NCBI GenBank assembly: GCA_001936135.1
Contig: CP012811.1
Coordinates: 2,728,001-2,792,000, forward strand
Reading direction: 5' to 3'
DNA: 64,000 nucleotides
Source: Saccharomycopsis fibuligera x Saccharomycopsis cf. fibuligera
Taxonomy: Eukaryota > Ascomycota > Saccharomycetes > Ascoideales > Saccharomycopsidaceae
Position numbers and translations under genes: made by a program
The notes under the pieces: model-generated
What the model was told of the DNA's origin: nothing
The model's database searches: none
Seen by the model: the letters and a program-made list of their open reading frames with translations, nothing else
Part shown: positions 29,811 through 39,951 of the stretch, piece after piece
How positions within the stretch are numbered: position 1 is the stretch's first letter
How the letters are laid out: every line of letters starts with the position of its first letter

Positions 29811-31466
29811 ATGCCATTAGAATTTGAAAGAGTGTATCTTAACCAATCCAAGAACCCTGGTCGTTTTCGTGTTGCAGAGTCCGGTCTTGGTTGGAAAGAA
29901 CAGCAAACCCGTGACAATACTTCATCCAAAAAGAAAGAACCATTCTTGCTACCATCAAAAGAATTAGTTAGTGCACAATGGAGTCGTGCTTGTAAAGGGT
30001 GGGAACTCCGGTTACAGACAAGAGACAACAAAGTAGTAATGCTTGATGGATTCGACGCCACTAATTTCAATCAGCTCAAGAATGAATTGAAAAGATACTA
30101 TAATATTGATTTAGAGCAAAGAGATCATATCTTGAGAGGTTGGAACTGGGGCACGACTACAATGGCTAGAAGTGAGCTCGTTTTTAATATTAATAATCGA
30201 CCAAATTTTGAGTTGCCGTACCAGGAGATTGGCAACACGAATTTAACGGGGAAGAATGAAGTCACGGTGGAATTCAAACCGGACTTGACTAGTGAGAAAG
30301 AAGGCGATGAATTAGTGGAAGTGAGATTTTACGTGCCAGGAACAGTGTCCGTAAAAGGAGGAGATGGCGAATCTAAGCAAAAGAAAATCAAAGCTGAAGG
30401 CGAGGGAGAAGATAGCGAGGGTGCTGAGAAGGATGGTGAAGATGGAGAAGATAGTGAAGAAGAGCAGAGTGCTGCTACCTATTTCTATGAGCAACTTAAG
30501 GATAAAGCCAGTCTTGGACAAGTTTCTGGTGAAGCTATTGTTTCATTCAGTGATGTGTTCTTCTTAACTCCAAGAGGTCGTTACGACATTGACATGTATA
30601 GTTCATCATTAAGATTACGAGGCAAAACGTATGACAACAAGGTTCAATATCGTCAAATCGAGCGTATCTTCTCGATGCCTAAACCTGATGACGTTCATCA
30701 TTTGGTGGTGGTGCAAGTGGACCCGCCTTTAACTCAGGGGCAAACTCGCTACTCATTCTTAACGATGCAGTTCCCAAGAGAAGAATTACTCGATGTTGAA
30801 TTGAACATCACTGACGAAGAATATGAAAACACTTACAAAGATAAACAATTGAAGCGCAGCTACGAGGATCAACGTACTCATAATGTTATTGGTCAATGTT
30901 TTAGAGGCTTAACTGACAAGAGAGTCACTACTCCAGGAATGTTCCGTTCCAAGCATGCTCAATGTGCCGTCAGTTGCTCATTGAAAGCCAGTGAAGGGTA
31001 CTTGTATTTGCTTGATAAGAGTTTCCTCTTTGTTATCAAGCCAACGGTGTATATTCCCTTTAGCGAAGTTGCATCTGTGCAAATGTCCAGAATTGGGCAA
31101 AGTTCTACCGTTAGTAAGACTTTTGATTTGGAAGTGAATTTACGTAATGGTGGTAATCATGTATTTGCCAATATTGCTAGAGATGAACAAAAATTCATTG
31201 AGAATTATTTGGTGGATAAAGATATCACGGTGAAGAATGAAGAAGAAGAAGGTAAAGCATTATTGAATTCTGCCTTGGGAGCCGATGATGATGATGTTGC
31301 TGGTGGGGCTGACGATGATGATGACGATGAAAGTGAAGATGAAGATTTCAATGAAGAAGATGTTTCTGATGATGAGGATGTTCCTGAAGAGTATGATTCC
31401 GAGCATGAAGGATCTGGCTCGGATGATGATGATGCCCCACCAAAGAAGAAAAACAAGAAGAATTAG
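29811..31466 (+). CDS. POB3: FACT complex subunit Pob3
   Basis: The 551-residue protein is the SSRP1/Pob3 subunit of FACT, which with Spt16 binds H2A-H2B and reorganises nucleosomes during transcription and replication. It starts MPLEFERVYLNQSKNPGRFR and continues GLGWKEQQ, typical of the N-terminal dimerisation/PH region. The tandem-PH middle domain runs from about 235 to 470 (FLTPRGRYDIDMY, LRGKTYDNKVQYRQIERIF, HLVVVQVDPPLTQGQTRY, VSCSLKASEGYLYLLDKSF). It ends in a long Asp/Glu tail and a basic KKKNKKN terminus. An acidic insert (EGEDSEGAEKDGEDGEDSEEE) lies near 200-220. No HMG box is present, as expected for yeasts. Confidence 0.95.
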   Translation: MPLEFERVYLNQSKNPGRFRVAESGLGWKEQQTRDNTSSKKKEPFLLPSKELVSAQWSRACKGWELRLQTRDNKVVMLDGFDATNFNQLKNELKRYYNIDLEQRDHILRGWNWGTTTMARSELVFNINNRPNFELPYQEIGNTNLTGKNEVTVEFKPDLTSEKEGDELVEVRFYVPGTVSVKGGDGESKQKKIKAEGEGEDSEGAEKDGEDGEDSEEEQSAATYFYEQLKDKASLGQVSGEAIVSFSDVFFLTPRGRYDIDMYSSSLRLRGKTYDNKVQYRQIERIFSMPKPDDVHHLVVVQVDPPLTQGQTRYSFLTMQFPREELLDVELNITDEEYENTYKDKQLKRSYEDQRTHNVIGQCFRGLTDKRVTTPGMFRSKHAQCAVSCSLKASEGYLYLLDKSFLFVIKPTVYIPFSEVASVQMSRIGQSSTVSKTFDLEVNLRNGGNHVFANIARDEQKFIENYLVDKDITVKNEEEEGKALLNSALGADDDDVAGGADDDDDDESEDEDFNEEDVSDDEDVPEEYDSEHEGSGSDDDDAPPKKKNKKN

Positions 31467-31561
31467 AAAGTTTAGTTGACCACTTGATCTCCTCTTTTTT
31501 GCTTTTAAGTTTGTAATTTTCTGATATGTGTAATTTTGTTTAATTAAATGTTTGATTTGTA

Positions 31562-31594
<33 letters not shown>

Positions 31595-32205
31595 TTTCGT
31601 GTCTACGAGAAGTCTGACCAAATGGTTGCCAAAGCTAAAACTTTTCCCAAACATGAGGAAAAATAAAATGAGATATAGGGTTAGTACTTCAACGAAAAGT
31701 TTTAAGACGGTGGCATGCTGTTATCGCCATATATTTTATATACACAATTTAATCGGCACTTGGCGTACCTACTTTTAAAAAAGTCAGGATGTATAATTAC
31801 TAACTACATCATTATGCTAAAAATGATAAATGCGTATTAATCAGAAAGTTGCAATAAACGTGCAAACTGATCAAAAATTGAAACCATGACGGTGTTTTGA
31901 AGAGCTAGTAGAACTTATGAAAAATAGTGCAAATTAAAAAAAAAACGTAATCAATGGCAATGAAATGTACTAAATGAAAACAGTAGTATTGGATGATGAT
32001 ACTAAGAACATATATCATAGATCCAAAACCAAAAGAAATGAAGCAGAAAAGAGGAAATTAACATAAAAAAAGACAGAATATATGGAAAATAAAAAAAAAA
32101 AAAAAAAGTAAACCAATGGAGAACAGAAAAAGTGTATATCAGTGTACAAGCGTAAATGAAAGAAAAAAAAAAGAAAAAAGTCAAGTCAAGTTTTTTTTAT
32201 CCAAG
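31467..32205. other. Convergent intergenic region, 0.74 kb
   Basis: This is the shared 3' flank of POB3 and BET5. It holds poly-T at about 31565-31593 and poly-A runs near 32089-32106. A TACTAAC at 31798-31804 has no matching 5' splice site that I can find. No gene is seen. Confidence 0.6.
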
Positions 32206-32835
32206 CTAAGAAGCAAAATTAGGCAACGATGTCACGTATTGATCCACACCACCGACAAAGTTATGATTACTGATATATTCGCCCTCTTGGAAATTCACCA
32301 TACTGAGAGCATTCTTCACGACATGTTCATTGAACAATACTGCATAAATGTATCTTAACGCATACTGCAAATCTTCAACTTTTGGATCACTAATGATGGC
32401 GAATTTCCAATTAGTTGCCGTTTCGTAATAATGTACGCGATAGTGTTCAGTAGAAAAAGACTGCAAGTAGTTCAGGATAGCATTTGGTGCTGGGTCCAGG
32501 GCATCGTTCTTGGAATATAATTTAGCGGCAATGTTACGGAGTGAAAAAATTGCACCAAAGAGGAGCTTGGCGTTGTCGTTCATATTGTTGGCGTTAATAA
32601 GGCCGTTGCTACTAATATTATCGTTGGCTAGAGTGTTGATGGAAGCACTATTTGGGTTCGGACTATTGGCTATGTTTGTGCTTGATGAGCTGTTGTTGGT
32701 GATGTTGGCTGACGAAGAGGAAGTGAGGGAGTAGTTGAAGAGTTTAGACCCTGAGGCCGGGGTTTTGGGATCCCATTCGCGGGAGAAGACACAGTTACAG
32801 TGTCTGTCAAAGATCCAAAAAGAGTATATGGCCAT
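32206..32835 (-). CDS. BET5: TRAPP complex core subunit Bet5
   Basis: The protein begins MAIYSFWIFDRHCNCVFSREW, the hallmark start of Bet5/TRAPPC1, a longin-fold core subunit of TRAPP, the exchange factor for Ypt1 in ER-Golgi and Golgi traffic. Further matches are NDNAKLLFGAIFSLRNIAAKL, EHYRVHYYETATNWKFAIISDP and LQYALRYIYAVLFNEHVVKNAL. At 209 residues it is longer than the S. cerevisiae protein (159). The excess is an Asn/Ser-rich low-complexity loop (about residues 36-84) between the first strand pair and the first long helix. It is divergent from the small gene at 33101 across 265 bases. Confidence 0.93.
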   Translation of the reverse strand: MAIYSFWIFDRHCNCVFSREWDPKTPASGSKLFNYSLTSSSSANITNNSSSSTNIANSPNPNSASINTLANDNISSNGLINANNMNDNAKLLFGAIFSLRNIAAKLYSKNDALDPAPNAILNYLQSFSTEHYRVHYYETATNWKFAIISDPKVEDLQYALRYIYAVLFNEHVVKNALSMVNFQEGEYISNHNFVGGVDQYVTSLPNFAS

Positions 32836-33100
32836 GATGGTGTGGTGCTGGGTATATGTTGGTTTTGATCTGGATTGTTGTAGTGATCATTACGGTGGTC
32901 GTCATTGATTAGTGTTGTTGTTGTTGAGACTGCGACGTGAAACTCTGGCAGGATTATGTGTCACGTGCTAATACACCAATTCAGTTTTTCTACAGTTATT
33001 GACAAGCAAACACTGGGAGGTAAGTTCTTGTTAACCGTGTATATCTGTTGTATCGAATATTATTAGCAATATAGTAGCAATATATACCTATAGTACAACC
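32836..33100. promoter_or_regulatory. Divergent promoter between BET5 and the gene at 33101, with CACGTG
   Basis: This 265-bp region serves two outward-facing genes. A TCACGTG motif (CACGTG at 32962-32967) sits near its middle, a candidate Cbf1-type site. Confidence 0.45.
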
Positions 33101-33367
33101 ATGGTCGACCCCAAGCTTTTGACCAAGCACAACTGGATCAAAGAAGTGCGCGGCTTGCCTTCCATCCAAGCATACAATCTGCTCAACGACACCAAGACCG
33201 CCATGGTCAATGCAAACCATTTGGACGACGTTACCGCTGACAAGCTAGCTAAGCACACAGGAAAGCTTAAACAAAACATCAAGGAGATGGAATCAATGGT
33301 GCTGGAGAATGTCGGTAAGATTGATCAGTCTCTTGACCGGTTGAGCTGGTTGAGCAAGATTGCGTAG
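33101..33367 (+). CDS. Small helical protein, 88 residues, unknown function
   Basis: The frame starts MVDPKLLTKHNWIKEVRGLP and ends SLDRLSWLSKIA. It has no signal peptide or membrane segment. Residues 20-86 look like an extended amphipathic helix or coiled coil (LNDTKTAMVNANHLDD, LAKHTGKLKQNIKEMESMVLEN). This is typical of small subunits of complexes such as kinetochore, tethering or BLOC-type assemblies. I do not recognise the family. Balanced composition, a good start context (ACAACCATGG) and the compact position between BET5 and CTF8 support a real gene. Confidence 0.65.
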   Translation: MVDPKLLTKHNWIKEVRGLPSIQAYNLLNDTKTAMVNANHLDDVTADKLAKHTGKLKQNIKEMESMVLENVGKIDQSLDRLSWLSKIA

Positions 33368-33673
33368 ATACTTCTCGATGTGATTTGGTAGTAAAAATAC
33401 TCTGTGGAATGGTGAATCTCTATTGCTTATTTGACTAACGCTCTTTCTGTCTTTCTTTCTTTTTTTTTTTTTTTTTTTTTTTTGTTGTTGTGTTTTTGTT
33501 TTTCATTTTTTCTGTTTTAGTACCCTTGATTATGATATATCGTTGAATTGTGTATAAATCTTTATCCATCTTTATAGTTGGAAACCCACCAATTTTCATG
33601 TTCAACCATCCATAAGTGGAACCGGGCGGTTAGAGAAAATCAACTTGTGTCTAACAATCTCTATAAACTGAAC
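33368..33673. other. Convergent intergenic region, 0.3 kb
   Basis: This is the 3' flank of the gene at 33101 and of CTF8. It contains a poly-T tract (about 33461-33483) followed by T-rich DNA. Nothing else is seen. Confidence 0.6.
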
Positions 33674-34066
33674 TTATTGAGTCTTAAGATATTCTTGATC
33701 ACTAGCCTTGCTGGGGTCCTCGAGCTTGGGGAACTGGAGGATTCCCAATGGCTTTTCTAGCTTTTTGATGGTGCCCACGAGTTTCTGGTTCTTACCAATA
33801 AGTAGTTCCACTTTGTTGCTGTTTGGGTTTGTGATGTCAAACTTGAGTTTGCCGATGTTAACTGCGTCATTGCCGTGTTTTGTCTTGATAAATGGTGGGT
33901 TGGGGTCGTTGCTAGTGCTGGTGAACTGGTCGGGCACTGCAGTGGGCCGATGGATGGTGCCCTGGATCTCGATCATCACGAGGCCTTCGGGGAGCCTGAG
34001 GAACGGGGGAAGCCCCTGGACGGGGTTATTTTCGGGAAATGTGGTATTGATCTGGATTGTAGGCAT
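33674..34066 (-). CDS. CTF8: Replication factor C-like complex subunit Ctf8
   Basis: The 130-residue product matches Ctf8, a subunit of the alternative clamp loader Ctf18-Dcc1-Ctf8-RFC that acts on PCNA and supports sister-chromatid cohesion. The supporting pattern is LPEGLVMIEIQGTIHRP, then IGKLKFDI and KVELLIGKNQKLVGTIKKLEKPLGILQF. This parallels the Ctf8 core in which an IQG strand is followed by an F.G.L.ID strand and a GKKQRLLGKV..L..PMGIM ending. Length is close to the S. cerevisiae protein (133). It is divergent from MBP1, with an MCB motif 148 bases upstream. Confidence 0.88.
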   Translation of the reverse strand: MPTIQINTTFPENNPVQGLPPFLRLPEGLVMIEIQGTIHRPTAVPDQFTSTSNDPNPPFIKTKHGNDAVNIGKLKFDITNPNSNKVELLIGKNQKLVGTIKKLEKPLGILQFPKLEDPSKASDQEYLKTQ

Positions 34067-34588
34067 AGTTGTGGGTTATTTGTGTGTTGAGTGTGTGTTT
34101 ATAGTGTATAACGTTTGCAATTGCTGTTGTTATTGTTGTAGTGGGTATTGCCCATTTCTTCCCAAAACGGCAAACGACGCCAAACAAAATTTTCTGAAAA
34201 AAAAAAAATTGAAACGCGTCACGTTGCCAAAAACAAAACCGTTTTTGAAAACAGAAACAGAAAACATCACCAACAGCCACAACCAACCAACTAACTAACT
34301 AAATAATCAACTAACCCATCGTCCGTACTGCTACACTCTTGCTCAAACAACTCAGCCCACAAACAGCTCAAATATCTTGCTACATCTACCGAGCACGCGG
34401 CTGCCAACCGACATCGCTCTACGCCTTTCTACTCTCCATGGATACACACACAACACCAGCTGCTAACCGCCCACTATCTACTATTACCGTTTATCCATAT
34501 ACAACACATATTAGACAGTCATACAAAGAAAGAACACAATCGTACAGCCAATCGCCATACCAATCGTAACACAACCCCTCCCCCAATA
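34067..34588. other. Divergent promoter region between CTF8 and MBP1, 0.5 kb
   Basis: This region drives two outward-facing genes. It contains GTTGTT repeats near 34124-34138, an A-run at 34198-34208, the MCB listed separately, and a CA-rich leader before MBP1. Confidence 0.6.
34214..34219. promoter_or_regulatory. MCB element ACGCGT between CTF8 and MBP1
   Basis: ACGCGT is the binding core of the Mbp1-Swi6 factor MBF. Here it lies in the promoter shared by MBP1 and the S-phase gene CTF8. Single hexamers occur by chance several times in 64 kb, so the position is what makes it notable. Confidence 0.45.
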
Positions 34589-37500
34589 ATGCCCGTGCCG
34601 GACAACCTATATTCCGCCACTTACTCCAATGTCCCCGTGTACGAGTTTCTCGTCAACGGCGGCTCAGTGATGCGGCGCAAGCACGACGACTGGGTTAACG
34701 CTACTCATATCCTTAAAGCAGCCAATTTTGCCAAAGCCAAACGAACAAGAATTTTGGAAAAAGACGTACAAACCGGCCAACATGAAAAAGTCCAAGGTGG
34801 TTATGGTAAATATCAGGGTACTTGGATCCCTTTGGAAGAGGCGAAGCTAATTGCTCAACGATTTAATGTTGATGATATTTTAGCGCCAGTGCTTACTTAC
34901 CATAGGAGCGAAGGCGATCCAGAACCACCATTGGCTCCAAAACATCAACATGCCAAAACAGTGGCTGCTGCTCAAGCTGCTGCTGCCGCCGCAGCAGCAT
35001 CAACTGCCGCTAATAGCACAACTAGTGTAGAGTCGTCAAGAAGTGGCTCTCCACCGCTTGCGGGAAGAAGAGCTACATATCCCTTGAAGAGAACTAAATC
35101 TCAGAAAGATAATTCAGGCCCTCCAAAGAAACGAGGTCGACCAAAAAGAGTTAATTCAGTATTGGCGGCTAATGCTACTGCTGATGCTAGTAATATCGCA
35201 AGTGCTGGTACTTCAATCTTGGAAAGCACAAATAGTGAAAATTTTGATATTTTGAAAACTGTTGAAGATAGACCATCAGAACTGGAAGGAAACTTGACTA
35301 AAAGTGGATTGCCGAGAAAGAAAAGAGGTAGAAAACCTAAAGTGAAGGAACCAGAAGAAGTGACTGTTGGTGAATCGATATTAGAAGGTGTTGCTAATAA
35401 TGGTCAGAATAATACGACAACCATCAATAATAATAACAATGCCAGCAATAATAGTAAAACGAATACTGGCAGTAATTCAAACTCCATATTTCAAACTCCA
35501 ATGAAAAACACAATGATGAATAATCGGCTAATCAAAAGTTTTGTCAACGAAAAATCTAGTCCGTTGAATGAAAGCGATTTGCACAACTATTTCAGCAGTG
35601 AAACAGATTTCCATAAAGATCCAGTATCTAGTGATATCGAAGAATCTAATTTTAACAATATTTTCAACCAGGATCCTTCTTCATCACCAAGCGAGTTCAT
35701 GTCCGATGACGATCTAGCTAATGCGTTAAAATCGCCAGAAAACCTTAGTGGATTGAATTTGAAGCCAAGAAATGGTGGTGCTAATAACAATAACCATAAC
35801 GCAAATGTGTATCAAAGTTTTATAAATAACGGACATCAAGAAAACCACAATTTCAATGGTTACTTCTCGGCTAGGAAAAAATTAAATCTTCGCGATGACT
35901 TCACCCATTCGATACCTACACCAACAAGTTCATTCCATCCTAGTGCTGACCGCCATCATCAAACTAATCTCAATAGCCGGCTTTACAGAGATAGCATCAA
36001 TACTAGCAATTATAACAATAGCGCCGCTCAGAATAACAACAACAGCAATATTAGCTCTAGCAATCTCAGCATAAATAGTCTCAATCATCACCAACAAGCA
36101 AACCACACATTAAGCAACGGTAGATGGTTTGACGATAATGACGAATTCACCAAACGTTTAATCAGTTATTTCATGAAACCCGATGACGAGATAAATGAAA
36201 GTGAAATTCCAAATTTCTTGCTAAATCCACCCAAGACATTCAACATTAACAAACCCATTGATCCAGATGGTAATACCGCATTGCATTGGGCTTGCGCAAT
36301 GGGTAACTTGGCGATAATTGAGCTCCTCATCAAATTTGGTGCTAATTATCGTGCTCGCAATCGTAAACAGGAAACTCCAATCATGCGTTCAGTACGATTC
36401 AATAACTCGTACACGAAGCGAACATTTGCCAAAATCACTGATCTTTTGAGAGATACTCTTTTCGAAATTGATGGCAAGAACCGTACTGTGCTTCATCATA
36501 TTACTCTTGCTCTGAATTCAGCTCAAAAATACAATTCCGCAAGGTACTATTTGGAAATCTTGCTTGCTAAAATTAGCGAACTTTACAGCATCGAAAGGTT
36601 GAACGAATTTATCAATTTAACGGACAGAAAAGGAAACCCTGCAATTTTTTACGCCTTGAGTAATAGTTCAAGAAAATGCATCAAAGTGTTGCTTAGTTAC
36701 AATGCTCGTACTGATATCAAGAACAATAAGGGAGAAACGGCTAATGACTTAATGGTGGTGAATTATCCATCGACCCCAAAACTCATTAATAGTTACCAAA
36801 GTAATGTCAAAAGTTTGAACAAGTTGATGCATTCAGGTGGTGGTGGGCCTGATTCACCAAGCGGTGTTAGTAACAGTGGCAGTGCTAGACGAAGATTACA
36901 ACAATCAGTGTCTAAGAACTTTGGCAGACCGTACCCAGTGGAAATCACTACTCCGATTGCCGCGACTGGTAGAGACTTTGATAGAACGTTCACCGGTAAT
37001 GCTCATAGTACCTTTACGAATGCCAATGCCACTAATGCAGCTGCAGATTCCACATTGATAGCACACCAGCCAAGTATCTCTGCCCCACATATACACAATA
37101 GCAATAGCAATATAAATGTCAACAGCAACAATAGCAATAGCGATTCCATCTCAAATCTTATAAAAGTTCCAAAAATCCTCAAAGAAACTCGCTTAGCTAC
37201 TGAAAATGCCGCTATTAGTCTCATCAAACATCTTGACGGTTATGCTTCACAATACGCTGAATCCATAGCTAAGAAGCAACATCTAATTGTTGATTTGAAT
37301 CAATATTACAAGTCGCTAAGTTTGGAAATCAGTACGATTGAAAAAAATATAATCAGCTCATCAGCGGTGGCAAGTCGCTTGATTAGTTCCGATGGCGCTA
37401 TGGGACCAAGTAGTGATTTAGGCGATGATATTGAAGAAAATATCAACACTGATGCAAGTGATAATAATAGTAGCAATAATAACGGAAATGTTAATGATGA

Positions 37501-38467
37501 GACAATGACTGAGAATGTTGAAACGGATAATGATGAAGATCCGGCAAATAGAGACAGAACTAAAAATAGCAATGCCAACAAAAGTAACAACAATAATAGT
37601 AGTGATAATAATAATAATAATGATAGTAGCAAGGATCACAAGAGCGCAATGGCACAACAAATAATCACCAAAAATAACAAAAAATTAAGCAAAAAAATCA
37701 TCAAACAGACGGAAAAATTAAATGATAAGATTAATGAGCTTGAAAAATTGTTGAATAGGGTTCAGTTGTTCAATTTGACTAAAGCTACGGAAGATGAGGC
37801 TAAGAGAGTTGTTAATCATGGCAATGTCAATGAAGCAAGACAAGTTGGATTGGAAAATCCATTTATTGATGAAAATGATTTGAAAGGAGCGAAACATGAA
37901 CATGAACATGAATTGTCAGAAGGAGAAAGTATCAAAAACACTAAGCGCGATACTAACGATGATAATGATAAAATAACTTACTGTGTTGAGTTATCTAAAC
38001 TTCAAGTTATTAGAGCAGAACTTACCGAAAGAGTACTTTCTAATTTTACTATTGATATTGCTGATTTGAAGAATAATAAACCTAACCAGAAGAGCAATAA
38101 CGGTAGCATAAACGATGATGAAACTGACAATGTCGATAAAGATAATGATCTAGTGATTACCATTGATAACATCGCAAACAACAATACCAAAGCTGATTCC
38201 AACATCAGCTTCAGCGGCGACGTCGAAATGAAGGTAGAAGAAAAACAAGAGAAGTTGAAAGAAGCAAATCAAAATCAAGAACTAGAACATGCTGTGGTTG
38301 TTAAGACCAACTCAAAGACACTCAAAGCAACCCACATTTCTGAAAAATTGAAGCAAAAAAATAAAAAAATCAATCTTTATAGAAGATTAGTTGCTGCTTG
38401 TTGTAATGTGGGTATAAACGAGGTTGATAATTTGGTTGATGTTATACTACAGAACCTTAATCGATAA
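34589..38467 (+). CDS. MBP1: MBF transcription factor subunit Mbp1 (APSES DNA-binding, ankyrin repeats)
   Basis: The 1292-residue protein opens with an APSES/KilA-N DNA-binding domain (about 5-110). It contains the near-invariant DDWVNATHILKAANFAKAKRTRILEKDVQ and HEKVQGGYGKYQGTW. AT-hook-like basic patches follow (KKRGRPKR, KKRGRKPK, about 175-255), then a long Asn-rich linker. Ankyrin repeats lie at about 555-735 (GNTALHWACAMGNLAIIELLIKFGAN; GNPAIFYALSNSSRKCIKVLLSYNA). A C-terminal coiled-coil/Swi6-interaction region follows (IKQTEKLNDKINELEKLLNRV and YRRLVAACCNVGINEVDNLVD). Mbp1 activates G1/S genes through MCB sites. It is longer than S. cerevisiae Mbp1 (833), mainly through Asn-rich linkers. 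Codon 642 is CTG at a site where Ser is common in relatives. Confidence 0.93.
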   Translation: MPVPDNLYSATYSNVPVYEFLVNGGSVMRRKHDDWVNATHILKAANFAKAKRTRILEKDVQTGQHEKVQGGYGKYQGTWIPLEEAKLIAQRFNVDDILAPVLTYHRSEGDPEPPLAPKHQHAKTVAAAQAAAAAAAASTAANSTTSVESSRSGSPPLAGRRATYPLKRTKSQKDNSGPPKKRGRPKRVNSVLAANATADASNIASAGTSILESTNSENFDILKTVEDRPSELEGNLTKSGLPRKKRGRKPKVKEPEEVTVGESILEGVANNGQNNTTTINNNNNASNNSKTNTGSNSNSIFQTPMKNTMMNNRLIKSFVNEKSSPLNESDLHNYFSSETDFHKDPVSSDIEESNFNNIFNQDPSSSPSEFMSDDDLANALKSPENLSGLNLKPRNGGANNNNHNANVYQSFINNGHQENHNFNGYFSARKKLNLRDDFTHSIPTPTSSFHPSADRHHQTNLNSRLYRDSINTSNYNNSAAQNNNNSNISSSNLSINSLNHHQQANHTLSNGRWFDDNDEFTKRLISYFMKPDDEINESEIPNFLLNPPKTFNINKPIDPDGNTALHWACAMGNLAIIELLIKFGANYRARNRKQETPIMRSVRFNNSYTKRTFAKITDLLRDTLFEIDGKNRTVLHHITLALNSAQKYNSARYYLEILLAKISELYSIERLNEFINLTDRKGNPAIFYALSNSSRKCIKVLLSYNARTDIKNNKGETANDLMVVNYPSTPKLINSYQSNVKSLNKLMHSGGGGPDSPSGVSNSGSARRRLQQSVSKNFGRPYPVEITTPIAATGRDFDRTFTGNAHSTFTNANATNAAADSTLIAHQPSISAPHIHNSNSNINVNSNNSNSDSISNLIKVPKILKETRLATENAAISLIKHLDGYASQYAESIAKKQHLIVDLNQYYKSLSLEISTIEKNIISSSAVASRLISSDGAMGPSSDLGDDIEENINTDASDNNSSNNNGNVNDETMTENVETDNDEDPANRDRTKNSNANKSNNNNSSDNNNNNDSSKDHKSAMAQQIITKNNKKLSKKIIKQTEKLNDKINELEKLLNRVQLFNLTKATEDEAKRVVNHGNVNEARQVGLENPFIDENDLKGAKHEHEHELSEGESIKNTKRDTNDDNDKITYCVELSKLQVIRAELTERVLSNFTIDIADLKNNKPNQKSNNGSINDDETDNVDKDNDLVITIDNIANNNTKADSNISFSGDVEMKVEEKQEKLKEANQNQELEHAVVVKTNSKTLKATHISEKLKQKNKKINLYRRLVAACCNVGINEVDNLVDVILQNLNR

Positions 38468-39176
38468 TGGATAATGTTTGTTTCTTCTTACACCATTTTG
38501 TTGTTTTAAGTGATCGGCATACAACAAATGCTTACTTTATTGACTATTGGAATAACAACTTGGTCAAGCCTATTATTTGTGGTATAACTTGATGTTGAGT
38601 ATCAAGTGAATCTAAGTTGAGTTAAATTCAGTTGGGGCCCCATTTTCCCTATTTTTTTTTTGTTTTTTGTTTTTTGTTTTTGTGATTTTTTGTTTTTGTC
38701 TGTTTTTATTAACGCTATTACAGTTTCTATTCATGAATGTTTATCGGACTTTGTTATTGACTTTATTAATTTATCAATAGAGTGAGCTATTCATTATGAT
38801 GGCGTAACGACATTTACTAATTTGTTTACCTATTTACGCTTTTTACTCTTTTATTTTATTACAACTTTTTTTTTCTTTGTATATTTATCTGTTTTTGTCG
38901 CCATTTTTTGATGTCTTTTTGAGGTGTTTTGCTTCTGTTTTTATTAGTATTATTGTTTTGTACATTACTTGATTGATTCCAATTCAATTTTCTTATTCTT
39001 TGTCACACACACACATAGTTTTAGCACTGTTATTTATTCCTGTTATTTATTCCCGCTGCTATTTTAGCTCCTTTTTCTGTTTTTTCTTCTTTCTTTTATT
39101 ATAAATTATTTTTCAGTAAGCTAATGTTTATCAATGTACAATATAATAATGTTCAGTTTCAGTTACATTTACTTCT

Positions 39177-39217
<41 letters not shown>

Positions 39218-39851
39218 TTTTTTTGTTGTGTTTTTTTGCTGATTTTCTTTTTCTTTCTGAAATGATACTTTCAATAACAAAGATGTGCTTTTCTTTCGCT
39301 TCGCTTTCTGTAGTTCCAACTACTAATACTTATCTTTAGTGTTTTATGTAAAAACCAAGCAAACGTTAAAAAATTTCGTGCAAAATAATATACAATTCCT
39401 GTAAAATTCAAAGGTTGCAGTAAGTTTCGATGTATGTGGACCTCCGCCTGTCGGTAGCTGGTATGTTGGCTGGCTTAAGCTGAGGTATAGGTTACATTTT
39501 ATATTTTTTTTATCACCGCGAATAAAGCCGCCAAGTCTGCCAAGCCGTCATGCTCGTCGCTAGCTTTGACTTTGGGGATTGAGTCCTTTGATCTTTACCT
39601 TTGGCCGTTGGCGGCTTACCAACAGAGCATCACGTAACATCAGAAAAAAATGAACATTGGTATTACACTGAGAATCTTCCAGAGGTTTTGACTACGAGTT
39701 GTGACTATAGTAAGGCTTTGATGGAGCTGGGAGATATTCTCATGGGTTATTGCACTTGCAAGACGTAGCACGCTGCAATGAGGGAGACAATAGGTATAAA
39801 GAAGAACATTCAAGAATGAGGAATGAATAAGTGAGGCGTCTCGGAACTGTG

Positions 39852-39951
39852 GCGGAGATGTTTTCTACGAAGCTCCGCTCCGACAGAGCCTCGCTTAGTA
39901 ATTGCGGTAGTGAAGCAGACAGCGGAGTTTTGCGGAGTTTTGCGGAGTTCG
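39852..39951. promoter_or_regulatory. Cluster of GCGGAG/CTCCGC motifs in the reductase promoter
   Basis: GCGGAG occurs at 39852-39857, its reverse CTCCGC at 39873-39878 with an overlapping CTCCGA, and three more copies sit in a 10-bp tandem (GCGGAGTTTT, 39922-39951). Such repeated CGG-bearing words in both orientations are typical of zinc-cluster regulator sites. The regulator is unknown. Confidence 0.45.
39895..39901. promoter_or_regulatory. Yap1/Cap1-type response element TTAGTAA
   Basis: TTAGTAA is the classical AP-1 site of fungal oxidative-stress regulators. It lies within the GCGGAG cluster, upstream of an NADPH-dependent reductase of a class commonly induced by Yap1. Function is inferred from motif and context. 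Confidence 0.45.

Noticed and set aside
31798-31804. TACTAAC suggesting an intron between POB3 and BET5
   Set aside because: No GTATGT-type donor or flanking coding exon is found on the plus strand nearby.
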